Source: Azolla caroliniana
Lineage: Eukaryota; Polypodiophyta
Reading direction: 5' to 3'
Assembly (NCBI GenBank): GCA_043228905.1
Contig: JBHGNT010000005.1
Span: 14,756,001 to 14,820,000 of the forward strand
Length of the DNA stretch: 64,000 nucleotides
Positions 9,072 to 19,883 of this stretch are shown piece after piece. The notes under the pieces were generated by a model, which was not told where the DNA came from, did not search any database, and saw only the letters and a list, made by a program, of their open reading frames with translations. Positions within the stretch are counted from its first letter, which is position 1. Each line of letters starts with the position of its first letter. The position numbers and the translations under genes are program-made.

Positions 9072-10205
9072 TTATCCTAAGAACCGGCTTAGTGCCTTTG
9101 TCGTGGTTGGTGCCGGTGCCTCCAGGATTGCTTTTACTTTGTCCAGATCCACTGCGATACCGTCCTTGCTCACTATGTGCCCCAGTAATGCTCCGCTGGT
9201 TACTCCGAACACGCATTTTGCCGGGTTCAGGCTTAGTCGGTAACCCCTACATTTCTCCAGACATAGTCGGAGGTGCTGAAGGTGATCCCCTTTCTGGCTA
9301 CAAACAGCGAAGTCGTCCAAGAACACCTGCATGAATGCCGTAATGAATTCTCCGAAAATCTCCATGACGATCCGCTGGAAGGTTGCCAACGCCATTTTTA
9401 GTCCGAACATCATCACTACGGCAACAAAGACTCCCCATTCGGTGACAAAAGCGGTTTTCTCCTGGTCGGCGGGGTGCATCCGGATTTGATTATAGCCGCT
9501 GAAACCGTCCAGAAAACTGTAGACCTCATGACCGGCGACTACATCCAGGACTCCGTCTGTGAATGGAAGCGGGAAGGCGTCCGTTACCGTAGCCGCATTC
9601 AATTTCCGGTAGTCGACGCACACTCTTATCTTACCGTTCTTTTTGGGTACTACGACTATCGGGTTGAGCCATGTGGCTTTCTTTACCGGTCGGATGAAGC
9701 CCAATCTTAGCAACTTGTCGATTTCTTCTTTCACTTTTGTTGCGTAATTCGGGTTCATCCGGTAACGTCGTTGCTCTACCGGTTTGGCGTCTTTACTCAG
9801 ATGTATCTGGTGTTGATACAACTGAGGATCGAGTCCCCGCATGTCCTCGTAGGACCAGGCAAACACATCGCGAAATTCTTTTAGGAGTGTGATCATTGCC
9901 GTTTTGTTCTTCGGGGTCATTTACTTGGCGATGTGCACCGGTCTTGTGTCCTCTGTGGTACCTAGGTTTACCTCTTCTAGCTGGGATGCTTTCACGCGCT
10001 GCGAGACTGCCATTTCTTTCTCCAGTGCCTCCTGTGCTTGCCATAATTCCCGGATTGCTTCTTTATCTGGTTCCTCGTCGGTCTCGTTCGGTTGTAGTAT
10101 GTACGGTGATACTGCTTCGGCTACATCAATCTCGAACAGAGGTACGATCTTCGGATTTTCCTGTAAGTATTGATCGACCTCTTCGTCCACCAATCCTTCT
10201 AGCAT
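9072..10205 (-). pseudogene. pol: Gypsy A reverse transcriptase
   Basis: Linker from MLEGLVDEEVDQYLQENPK, then RT motifs RRYRMNPNYATKVKEEIDK, KKNGKIRVCVDYRKLN, FLDGFSGYNQIRMHP and the catalytic FLDDFAVCSQKGDH, followed by the thumb (GALLGHIVSKDGIAVD). One TAA at 9921-9923 splits the frame (VHIAK-stop-MTPKNK). The plus-strand copy has Glu there. The active-site Asp pair is intact. Confidence 0.9.
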
Positions 10206-11506
10206 GTTGACACATTCCGCATATAGCGGCGTTGACTCCTTGCCGGTACCGGATCGTGGTTGAGTCGGTACTCGTACTTTCGCTTTTCCATGCCGGAACG
10301 TAATTATATTCTTCCTCTAGTTTTTCTTGATGTGTGTTGTTTTTAACCAAGGGCGTCCCAACAATAGTGGGTAAGCTCCTTGAGCCTGTAGCTGGAGAAC
10401 TACTGCAGAAATGCGAAATGTGTGACAACCGATGGTCACTTCCAGATCACGTATTAATCCGGACGGCTGTACTGAGCTTGTGTCCGCCATCCGAAGCCAA
10501 AACGGGCATGGTTCCTAGTCATGGATCCCTAGAGTGTTTCACGTTCGGAGGCTGATCACGTTCACGCCCGATCCTCCATCGATACTCGTGCCCGGTAGCT
10601 CGTTTCCCTTCACGATGGTTGTGATTGCCGAATTGCTCGTGTTCACCACTGCTAGTCCTTCCTCCGGATTTGAAAAGAATGTCGGAGCCGGTGGTGTGTT
10701 AGCTGCCGTCCTTCCTGTCTTCAGTCCTTCCATGAAGCATGGTACCAGTTGCAATAGTCGGCCTAACGACAACGTTATTTGGCAATCTTGTAACGCCTGC
10801 CATGTTTGGTTTTCGGGCTGCCCCGGGCCGGTGAGCTCTTCGCCATTCTCTTTTTGTTGTTCGAGCTCTGCCATATTCTGCTCATTTGCCTTCTTCACCC
10901 ATTCGGTTGCCTACTTCCAGATGGCTTCTTGCCTTTTGATCTTGTAGTGACTTGTTGTATGTCCGTGACTTCCGCGTCTACCATGTTCACCGTTGGTCGC
11001 TTGTCGTAGCTCTTCACCGGACATTGATTACTATAGTGGCCTTCTTGCCGGCAATAATAGGAGTACGGCTTTCGGGTGTTGGTGGATTCGGCGTGTGTGC
11101 TTGGTTTTGGTCCTGTGGTAAGTGCTTGGTTTTGGTCCAATTGGCTGCTTGGAGCGCCCTTTTCCGGTTCCTGTGAATGACCCCCCTTTTTGTTGAAATG
11201 ACGTTTCTTGAAATTCTTTTTGTTTCGGTAACCTTGATGGTGTTGGTCGTCATACTTGCCATAGTCGTCCCGTCGGTGGTTGTAACCAAGGGAGTGATCC
11301 CGGTTGTATCTCTTGTACCGTCCATTATAGTCCCGGTATCTATCCTGTATGTCATACCGGTCAAAAGCGTCTCTTCGATCGTTGTACCAGACATCTTGTG
11401 CCGGTCGGTAGCACTCCTCTCGCCGTCAACGTTCTTCTTCTTCCTCCTGGTTGCTCCGTGGTTCAATTTTCCGGACCGGTGGTGCTTGCCGATTTAACAA
11501 GTTATA
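10206..11506 (-). pseudogene. Gypsy A protease and third zinc knuckle, frameshifted
   Basis: Same order as the plus-strand copy but spread over several frames: basic gag tail (about 11500-11180), zinc knuckle YCRQEGHYSNQC (about 11035-11070), QQVTTRSKGK, WQALQDCQITLSLGRLLQLVP, and protease site SIDGGSGVNVIS (about 10555-10590). At least two frameshifts and stops occur between 10430 and 10900. The region matching the plus-copy TGA (1462) is open here, which argues against a functional gag stop. Confidence 0.8.
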
Positions 11507-12802
11507 CTAACACCGTTCCATTGTGTGACTTCTGGAGTGGTAGAGCAAGCATTGGGAACGCATGGTGCATTCCAGCGCCGAATGTCCGGCATTCAGGCAT
11601 GTCGTACATTGAACTGCTTGCTGGAAACGAAGGTCCTCTTCCATTGGTAGTGCATGCTGAAGTGCGCCCATGGTTAGCCATGAACTTGAGGTTTCCATTT
11701 CCCGAACTCGGTCGATCACTTGATCTATGATGTTGGTGCGGAAATCAATAACGGTGCACACCGTACGTAAGGGTTCCCGGAGGGCTGCTAAAAATATGGC
11801 CTTTGTTTCTTCCTCCGGTGGTGTTCGGCCGAGCTGACTGTGGATCTGCTGGAACCGGATGACAAACTGCTGAATGTTCTCCGTTGATTCCTGCCAGATA
11901 CTGTAAAATAAGCCTACCATTTCCTGCTCGTCCATCTCCTTGTGAAAGAAATGCAAAATTTTTGTCTTTAATGTATCAAACGTGGGGATGGTGCTGGGAT
12001 CTTGTGTTCGGTGCCATCTGGCGGCCGGTCCCTCTAAGGTCATGCCGAACTCTTCCCTTTTTGAGTGTTCCTCTTCGGCTGCATTTAAGCGTTGGGAGAC
12101 ATGGTTCGCCTCCCAGGTCTGCTGAAACGCATGGACGTGGGCTTCCGCGTTCGGATCATCCCGGTATCTGGGATATTGGAACGGAATATCGTCGTCTGGT
12201 GTCGGTACACGGGCTGGTGGTGTCGGTGGTCGTTCCTCCTCTTTTGATGTCGGAGGTTTTTCCCGGTCTTCTGTCGCCGTCGAAGGTCTTTCCTGCTCCT
12301 CTTTCGGTGTCGGAGGCTTCTCCTCCTCGACTTTCGGTGTCAGAGGTCTCTCGTCCTCGACTTCTGGTTCCACAGTGTGGTCAACTTGCGGTACCGGAGG
12401 TTCTAGCCTTGTCAATTCTGGTTCTGGTGTCAGCAAGGTATCCGACTCCTCGTCCTCTGGTTCACCTGGGGTGTCGTTACTACTGCGGTAGTTCGTCTGC
12501 GCGCTGTATCCCCCGTCCGAACCCGATTCAAATGCCGAAAATGCTTCGGATTCTCCTTCCCCCGCTACCAATGCCTGGAGAAGGGATTCCGCTTCTCGGA
12601 GGCTACTTAGGCTGCTTCCTTCGTCTGGGTAGGCGTTTTGTGGTAACCGAAGTGACTCCTTGGCCACTCTCCGGATCACCTTGGAAAATGAACGATCCGC
12701 TCTGATTTCTTCTGCTGCTTGCTGGAAAGCCTCTCGCTTCCTCAGCCGTTCAACAAGTCTCCTTGTTCGCTCCATAACCAGGTCGTTCGTTGGTCGCATC
12801 AT
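11507..12802 (-). pseudogene. gag: Gypsy A gag (copy 2)
   Basis: ATG at 12802, 48 bases after the primer-binding site. It gives MMRPTNDLVMERTRRLVERL, a helical segment, an acidic Pro/Thr/Glu repeat region (units like EEEKPPTPK), the gag core WEANHVSQRL...FLAALREPLRT, and zinc knuckle CTTCLNAGHSALEC. The second knuckle has lost its first Cys pair partner (CLLYHSRSHTMERC), and the frame ends at TAG 11507-11509 where the other copy has a Glu codon. Confidence 0.88.
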
Positions 12803-12834
12803 CCATTCCTGCCGATGTTCGCTGCGATTGTGCA

Positions 12835-12850
12835 GGAATCGTGGTCGCCA
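12835..12850 (-). other. Primer-binding site of gypsy A
   Basis: Minus strand TGGCGACCACGATTCC, five bases inside the 5-prime LTR and 33 bases before the gag ATG. It starts with TGG as expected for a tRNA CCA end. tRNA not assigned. Confidence 0.55.
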
Positions 12851-12855
12851 AAAAC

Positions 12856-13373
12856 TGTGTTAATCCTTAGGGCCGGACAATGACCTAGAGTCACTAGGCC
12901 CTCAATGTTGTGTTTGTGTGGGAACCGTCAGCCGTGAACTAACATGGTAGAGGGGCCGTGTTAATCCTTAGGGATGGACAATAGCCTAACACAGGGTGTC
13001 TCTAGAAGACACTTCACCAAAGGGGTGTTACGGTGAGATAACTTAAGACACAACGATTAATCCGACTTAATTGGCTACTTAGCAATAAAGCATTCACTTA
13101 ATACACGCGTAAGATATAACAATTAATACAGAACGGTAATCAATACGTGAAGATAAAACAAGAAACTTATATTAATTTTTCGTTAAAGTTTTACATTGTA
13201 ACCAGGCCTTTATATAGGTCACCGGTGATGTGTACAAAACGGTGCCAACCGGCGCCTATTCGGAACCGGTCCGGATCCGGATCGACATACCGATTCTGGT
13301 CCGTTCATTCACTACATAATTATAATCTACTCTACTTAATTAAAATATATTCCGAATAACCATCCCTTTCACA
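12856..13373 (-). repeat. 5-prime LTR of gypsy A copy 2, 518 bp
   Basis: Minus strand starts TGTGAAAGGG and ends TTAACACA, so the termini TGTG...CACA are inverted. A TATATAAAGG box lies near 13210-13220. Inside are two copies of a 30-base motif (GTGTTAATCCTTAGGG...) starting near 12857 and 12959. The LTR at 19219 begins with the same TGTGAAAGGG. Confidence 0.75.
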
Positions 13374-13384
13374 TTCTGGTCTTT

Positions 13385-13666
13385 AACTCCTTTGCCGGCC
13401 AGGTAACAGGCCGAAACTGAACTCGACGAGCATCAAGCTCGCGGAGTCCTAAGGTGTAAGCTCCTCCTTTTCTCCTTCTCCCTAGTTCGAGACCCCTATG
13501 GTTCCGCCCGAACGACACGTGCGCGGATATCTCGATGTGCTTTGTCGGAAAATGGAATACCAGGTTCCGAGCCATGTGGATGCTATTATGATTGGGTCAT
13601 TGATAGAGATGCCAAGGTCTTTCAGGATTGTCTTAAGCCATATGACTTCACATGCAGCCAAAAACA
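13385..13666 (-). pseudogene. Copia B RNase H fragment (downstream half)
   Basis: Minus strand ACEVIWLKTILKDLGI, then after a frameshift NLVFHFPTKHIEI, the typical end of a Ty1/copia RNase H. It is the continuation of 18649-19192, separated by the copia 1 insertion. AAACA at 13662-13666 is the target duplication. Confidence 0.75.
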
Positions 13667-14259
13667 TGTTGGGAGACAGGTCCCTCCGGATGGGAAGGGA
13701 GAAGAACAGTGCCGATGAACAAACTCGACCGAGGCCGAAACCGGATGGTGCAAACCCGGTGAGAACCGGATGAGGAGTACCCGGCTACGGAGAGCCGGAT
13801 GGTGCAGACCCGGTGAGAACCGGATGAAGAGACATATTCGTAAATATGTTTCTGAGAGTCCATAGAGGCTATATTTGTAAATAGCCGAAAAGTCATATTA
13901 GTATAAATATGACTTAGGGCAAACTTTTAGTTGTTGTTGTTCTTGTTGGTGCAAGAAGAGAGATAGCGAATAACCGTGTACAGAGAGAGAGAGAGAGAGA
14001 GAGAAAGAGGTCGTTGCCTCTGTTGTAACCGCCGCCTGTGGCGAAGATCGTGAGCACGAGGTCATTGCCTCCGTGAACTCACTGTTGTACATTCTAACAT
14101 AATGATAGTTTGCAGCCTGTGGGCTGCCGTGGTTTTTTCCCTAGTTTGGGGTTTTCCACATAAACATCTTGTGTCGTGTTTATTTCCCATTTTTCTGTGT
14201 ATGATTCTGAGCTCGGTTGTGGCCGAGCGTTGCGTAGAAGGAGCGTACAGTTCCTGTCA
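13667..14259 (+). repeat. Copia 1 5-prime LTR
   Basis: TGTTGGGAGA...TCCTGTCA, 593 bp. It contains about two units of a ~53-base GC-rich minisatellite (GTGAGAACCGGATG...), a TATAAATATGACTTAGGG promoter-like core near 13900, and a GA microsatellite (13985-14006). Confidence 0.92.
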
Positions 14260-14261
14260 AG

Positions 14262-14273
14262 TGGTATCAGAGC
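14262..14273 (+). other. Primer-binding site, copia 1
   Basis: TGGTATCAGAGC two bases after the LTR, complementary to the 3-prime end of plant initiator tRNA-Met, as in most plant copia elements. Confidence 0.92.
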
Positions 14274-14288
14274 GAAACGACACAGAAA

Positions 14289-17200
14289 ATGGACGATTCG
14301 TTGGGAGGCATGTTCAAGCTCACCGGCTCCAACTATTCGGTATGAAAGTCGAAGATGAGGGACATGCTCGTGGTTAAAGACCTCTGGCTGTCGGTTCAGT
14401 TCGGGGACATGAGACCGGACAAAATCGACGCCGCGATATGGGAGGTGATGCACATGAAGACAACGACATACATATGGTGTTTCATCGACATGAGCCTATA
14501 CAACAACTTCAATGAAGAGAGCAAGGCTCATGAGCTCTGGGAGAAGATCGGCATAATGTTTCAAAACAAAAATGTTGTTAATCAGGTTTCAGTATTCCGG
14601 AAGCTGGTAAGACTCCGGTACCAAGATGGCTCCAGCATGGGGGAGCATATGAATGCCTTCCAGGGGCTGAAACACCAGGCAACATCATTGGAAGTACCTC
14701 TCGCCGATGAGGTACTAGCGCTACTCCTGCTCGGTTCCCTCCCGGATAGCTGGGAGACGTTGGTTGTCACTTTGGGCAACGCCGGGCCGGAAGGAAAGCG
14801 GTTATCCCTAACAAGAGTAAAGTCGAGCTTGCTAGATGAGGAGGCGCGTCGGAAAGATAAAGATACGAGCTCCAATTCCAAAGCGCTCCTTACCGAATCG
14901 GATCGTGGAAGACAAAGAAAACGTAGTCCCCAGAACCGGGAAAAGTCGGGGACACGGTCAAAGTCAAGGGGGAGACCTACTTGCTTCTATTGCGGCAAGC
15001 CGGGACACTTCCAGAAGAACTGTCGGCATTTCCGAAAGGACAAGGAAACCGACGGTACCGATTCGAAGCGTATACCGGACCGGAACGATAAAGACCGGAG
15101 GGGGCCGGACCGGAAGGGGACGACGGCAATCGCAACAAGTGAAGAAGAGTTGATGCTCATCACCGAGGAGAGTGAGATAAACCTTGCCGGCGACGAGATG
15201 ACTTGGGTAGTCGACTCCGGAGCGTCGTTCCACCTTACCCCGGACTGGAAATGCTTCTCATCTTACTCAGCCGGTGATCACGGTTGTGTCCGGATGGGGA
15301 ATGAAGGAACATGCCGAATTGTCGGCATGGGAGACGTGTGGCTGACAACACCAACCAGATGCAAGTTGCTGCTGAAGGATGTCTGACACGTTCCAGAGGT
15401 TCGTCTGAACCTGATATCAGCCGGTCGGCTAGATGATGAAGGCTACACGGGTAGCATCCGGAACGGTGTCATGAAGTTCAGCAAAGGGAGCCTGATTGTG
15501 GCTCGGGCCCGGAAGGTCAACACGCTGTACCTGATGAATGCCCGGTTATGTCCGGAAGAAGTGAACGTGGCATCCGACACTGCCGGTGAGCTGTGGCACA
15601 AAAGGCTGTGTCATATGAGCGAGAAGGGGATGAAGAGGCTTGCAGACGACAACCTCATTCCAGTGAAGAATGTGCACTTGGAGAAGTGCACTGATTGTCT
15701 GGCCGGTAAGCAAAACCGGACCTCCTTCCGACCAAGGCCACCGATGAGACGTAATGCACCACTGGAGTTAGTGCATACGAATGTGTGTCAAGTAGACACA
15801 AAGTCACATGCCGGATCGCAGTACTTCGTGACGTTCATAGATGACCACAACCGGAAGCTGTGGGCCACACCGTTGAAGACGAAGGATCAAGTGTTATCCG
15901 TCTTCAAAGAGCTCCAGGCGAGAGTGGAAAGAGAAACCGGCCGGAAGCTGAAGGCGATTCGAGAAGATAACGGAGAAGAATACCAGGGGCAATTCGAGGA
16001 GTACTGCCGCTCGAAGGGAATCCGGCTCGAATTTACCGTGCCGAAGACGTCGGAACTAAACGGACTGGCCGAGAGGATGAACCGGACCATAATGGAGAGG
16101 GTCCGGAGTATGCTAGCGCATGCAAAACTACCCAAGAAGTTTTGGGTTGAGGCATTGTCGACGTCGACATATGTGATAAATAGATCACCCTCAGTACCCT
16201 TGGACGGAGACACGCCACAGAGAGTTTGGACCGGTAAGGAAGTATCCTACCGGCATCTGAGGGTGTTCGGGTGTCTCGCGTACGTGCATGTAGCTAAGGA
16301 CCGGAGAGGAAAGTTAGATCCAAAGACCTGGCCATGCATATTCCTCGGTTAAGGTGACGATGAGTTCGGCTACCGAGTGTGGGACCTGGTCGACAAGAAG
16401 GTATTCCGGAGTCGAGATATTATCTTCATGGAGGACAAGATGCTTGCCGACTGGGAGTCAGAGAAGAAGATAATGAACTCCGAGTCGACCGGTAAGGATA
16501 GACTCTACAATGAACAGACCCAACCGGCAAGATACCGGTTAGCACTCGAGGAGCCAGCCGGTTACGGTGAGGATATCAAACTGACAGAAGAAGAAGTAGA
16601 GGAAGCTGAAACCGGAACCGGCCAAGACCCCGAATCGGATTCAGATGAAGAGCAAATGGAGGAGTCGGTTACCAAAGCCCGAAGACGGAGATATCCTCTC
16701 AGAGAGAGAAGGGCACACCGAAGATTTCCGGATGCAGAGCATGTTCTGCTGACCGATGAGGGGGAGCCGGAAAGCTTCAAAGAACCGGAGGGATTTTCGG
16801 AGGGATTTTCGGAGAAAGGGAAGGAGCACCTGGTATGCCGGCTGAAGAAGAGCTTGTATGGACTAAAGCAGGCTCCCCGACAATGGTACCGGAAGTTCGA
16901 TTCCTTCATGACCGATCAAGGGTACCACAAGACGCAGGCCGATCATTGCGTGTTTGTGAAGAAGTTTGAAGGAGGCGACTTCCTGATACTCCTTCTGTAC
17001 GTAGATGACATGTTGATCGTCGGATGGGACCAAGTCAAAATACGGATGCTGAAGAAGGCTTTGAACCGGACCTTCTCAATGAAAGACTTGGGTCTAGCAA
17101 GACAGATGTTGGGCATGCATATTATCCGGAACCGGTCAGTGAAGCAATTATGGCTGTCACAGGAGAAGTACGTGACAAAGGTGCTTCACCGGTTCAACAT

Positions 17201-17975
17201 GTCAGATGCGAAACCGGTCGGATCGACACTTCCGGCAAACTACAGGCTATCCGGTAAGCAAAGCCCGAAGACGAAAGCAGAGAAGGCGGATATGATGAAG
17301 ATTCCATATGCCTCTGCCGTCGGGAGCTTGATGTACGCAATGGTGTGTACCCGACCGGATATAGGATACGCAGTCGGAGTGGTGAGCCAATTCATGAGCA
17401 ATCCTGGGAAGGAGCACTGGAACGTGGTCAAATGGATACTCCGGTACTTGAAGGGCACTTCACATATGTGTCTCCGATTCGGCTCCGGAAAACCTCAACT
17501 TGACGGTTTCACCGATTTGGACATGTCAGCTGATGTGGATACCAGCCGGTCTACATCCGGGTATGTAATGACATATGTAGGGGGAGCTATGTCGTGGCAG
17601 TCAAGACTGCAGAAGACGGTTGCATTGTCAACCACGGAGGCGGAGTACATGGCGGTTGTGGAAGCCGGTAAGGAAATATTATGGATGAAGGACTTCATCG
17701 GAGAACTCGGTATCCGGCAAGATGAATACCGACTCTATTGCGACAGTCAAAGTGCCATCCATCTTGCTAAGAATGCGGCCTACCATTCCCGGACGAAGCA
17801 TATCCAGCGAAGATATCATTGGATCCGGGAAAGAGTAGATGACCAGGAGTTCGCACTGACGAAGATCCACGCGGCCGAGAACGGGTCAGATATGCTGACC
17901 AAAGTGTTGATACCCGACAAGCTGGATGCATGCCGGAAGAGGATCGGACTGGTAAGACACCCCATGCCGGAGTGA
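14289..17975 (+). pseudogene. Copia 1 gag-pol polyprotein, three nonsense codons, RT deletion
   Basis: ATG 14289 (MDDSLGGMFKLTGSNYS). One frame to TGA 17975, broken only by TGA 14343, TGA 15384 and TAA 16350, each explained by a point change. Gag includes zinc knuckle CFYCGKPGHFQKNC. The protease has DSGASFHLT. Integrase has LWHKRLCHMSEKG...CTDCLAGK and the DDE residues in HTNVCQV (D to N), REDNGEEY and NGLAERMNR. RT is missing about 120 residues between EPESF and EKGKEHLVCRLKKSLYG, which removes the first catalytic Asp. LYVDDMLIVG remains. RNase H has LSTTEAEYMAVVEAGKE and CDSQSAIHLAKN. Because the first integrase Asp and RT fingers are gone, this copy could only have moved in trans or decayed after insertion. 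Confidence 0.92.
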
Positions 17976-17984
17976 AGGGGGAGT
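17973..17984 (+). other. Polypurine tract of copia 1
   Basis: TGAAGGGGGAGT just before the 3-prime LTR. It overlaps the TGA stop of pol. Confidence 0.8.
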
Positions 17985-17985
17985 T

Positions 17986-18643
17986 TGTTGGGAGACAGGT
18001 CCCTCCGGATGGGAAGGGAGAAGAACAGTGCCGATGAACAAACTCGGCCGAGGCCGAAACCGGATGGTGCAGACCCGGTGAGAACCGGATGAGGAGTACC
18101 CGGCTACGGAGAGCCGGATGGTGCAGACCCAGTGAGAACCGGATGAGGAGTACCCGGCTACGGAGATCCAGATGCTGCAGACCTGGTGAGAACCGGATGA
18201 AGAGACATATTCGTAAATATGTTTCTGAGAGTCCATAGAGGCTATATTTGTAAATAGCCGAAAAGTCATATTAGTATAAATATGACTTAGGGCAAACTTT
18301 TAGTTGTTGTTGTTCTTGTTGGTGCAAGAAGAGAGATAGCGCGTAACCGTGTACAGAGAGAGAGAGAGAAAGAGGTCATTGCCTCTGTTGTAACCGCCGC
18401 CTGTGGCGAAGATCGTGAGCACGAGGTCGTTGCCTCCGTGAACTCACTGTTGTACATTCTAACATAGTGATAGTTTGCAGCCTGTGGGCTGCCATGGTTT
18501 TTTCCCTAGTTTGGGGTTTTCCACGTAAACATCTTGTGTACTCTTCTCTTCTCTGTGTCGTGTTTATTTCCCGTTTTTCTGTGTATGATTCTAAGCTCGG
18601 TTGTGGCCGAGCGTTGCGTAGAAGGAGCGCACATTTCTTGTCA
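17986..18643 (+). repeat. Copia 1 3-prime LTR
   Basis: 658 bp, 65 bp longer than its partner because of an extra ~53-base minisatellite unit and a ~16-base CT-rich insertion near 18540, with a shorter GA tract. The flank AAACA follows. Confidence 0.92.
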
Positions 18644-18648
18644 AAACA

Positions 18649-19218
18649 CACCCCTATATTCGACCACTATGCTCGAAGGTGCAACCATGGCTTGCTTTTA
18701 ATTGTTCCACGATATTTCTCTACTGCCAAAGGAGGAAAACAATCCAAAGGTCGATTGTTTATCGGTCTTACAGCCGGCCCAGTCGGCATCTATGTACCCT
18801 TTGAGTCGAATTGGTGTGGCCATTTTGTAGAGGATGTCACAGTCCATCGTCCCACTTACATACTTGAGTACTTGCTTAGCAAAGTCTAGATGGATGCCGC
18901 AAGGTGTCTGCATGAACTGGCTAAGGAGGCCACCCGGATAATTGAGGTTGGGTCGACTAATGGTGAGGCAGATCAAGCTTCCGACTAGCTGATGATAGTG
19001 AGTCGGCTCACACTCTTCTGTGCCGGAGTCTACATCTAGCTCCAAGTTTTGATCGTGATGGGTTGCCGCATATTTGCACTCAGTCATCCTGAACTTGTAT
19101 AACAAGTCGAGGATGTGGTGCCTTTGGGAGATCATAATGTCGGTTGGGGTCCGAATTATTTCTATACCAAGAAAGTAATGGAGCTCCTTCATATTGTTGG
19201 CCGGTTTGGATGATCATG
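18649..19218 (-). pseudogene. Copia B RT end and RNase H (upstream half)
   Basis: Minus strand from MKELHYFLGIEIIRTPTD, through YKFRMTECKYA, HYHQLVGSLICLTISRPN, LLSQFMQTP, GYIDADWAGCKTDKQSTFG to SWNN, then frameshifted into the junction with copia 1. The 5-prime side is cut by the gypsy LTR that starts at 19219. Conserved copia order is intact across the copia 1 insertion. Confidence 0.85.
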
Positions 19219-19689
19219 TGTGAAAGGGCCGAACAAAGAGCAGGTGGGGCCAAACGAGGCAGTAAAGAAGGCGGGAAGTAAAAATAACGAATATTTAATA
19301 TTAGTAATGGTTCACGCTCTATTCGTAACCGCCCATGATCCCTAAAAAAAGGGACATGGAAAGCTTGTAAAAACTAATCGAATAGTATTGTATCAAGCTG
19401 CCTTTGAAATAGAAAATTTGTTTGCTGATACATTGTGTTCTGTGTCAAAATCTATCTATGTTGAGTTCTTATGTTTCCTGTTTATTGTATACGTAACCAG
19501 TCGGTTATAACTGGCCCAGGTTCAATCTCCATAGTCCCCACAGTCACGATCGATTCGATTCATACGTGGGTTATCGCGATCGGATCTCCCTAAGTGATGT
19601 GACACTAGGACATTTCCCCCAACCACAAGACCTTGAGCCGGATACAAAAGGACGAGTATCTGACACCATGTTATCTTAGGCTAGTAACA
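19219..19689 (+). repeat. Gypsy 3 5-prime LTR
   Basis: Begins TGTGAAAGGG like the LTR at 13373-12856 and ends GCTAGTAACA, followed after a few bases by TTGCATGCCTGGTGGGAC (19693-19710), a mutated primer-binding site similar to the one beside the N LTR. No copy of the partner LTR is in the window. Confidence 0.6.
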
Positions 19690-19883
19690 CTTTTGCATGC
19701 CTGGTGGGACTATGTGTACACAGAGAACAACTAGGGCATGGATGTCGTTTAGTCGATGAGGCAGCAAAGAGACGACGAAACGAGGCAAACCTCACACTCG
19801 AGTGGAATCCTGACGTGCGGTAGTGGCCGTATTAGAACAGTCGCTAAGAGACGTTCGTTCCACTACCGAACGACAAAGAAAGT

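Larger units (their letters stand above)
7716..13373 (-). mobile_element. Ty3/gypsy family A element, copy 2 (lacks integrase C-terminus and 3-prime LTR here)
   Basis: Minus strand: 5-prime LTR 13373-12856, primer-binding site, gag, protease, RT, RNase H and integrase core, ending in codon TKLHS at the N LTR. The continuation lies inverted at 4800-5326. Several nonsense codons and frameshifts show it is dead. Confidence 0.9.
13667..18643 (+). mobile_element. Copia 1: complete Ty1/copia element with TSD
   Basis: LTRs at 13667-14259 and 17986-18643, flanked by AAACA on both sides (13662-13666 and 18644-18648). Primer-binding site TGGTATCAGAGC and a polypurine tract are present. It inserted into the RNase H of copia B. 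The coding region has three nonsense codons and lacks the N-terminal part of RT, so it is non-autonomous. Confidence 0.95.
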
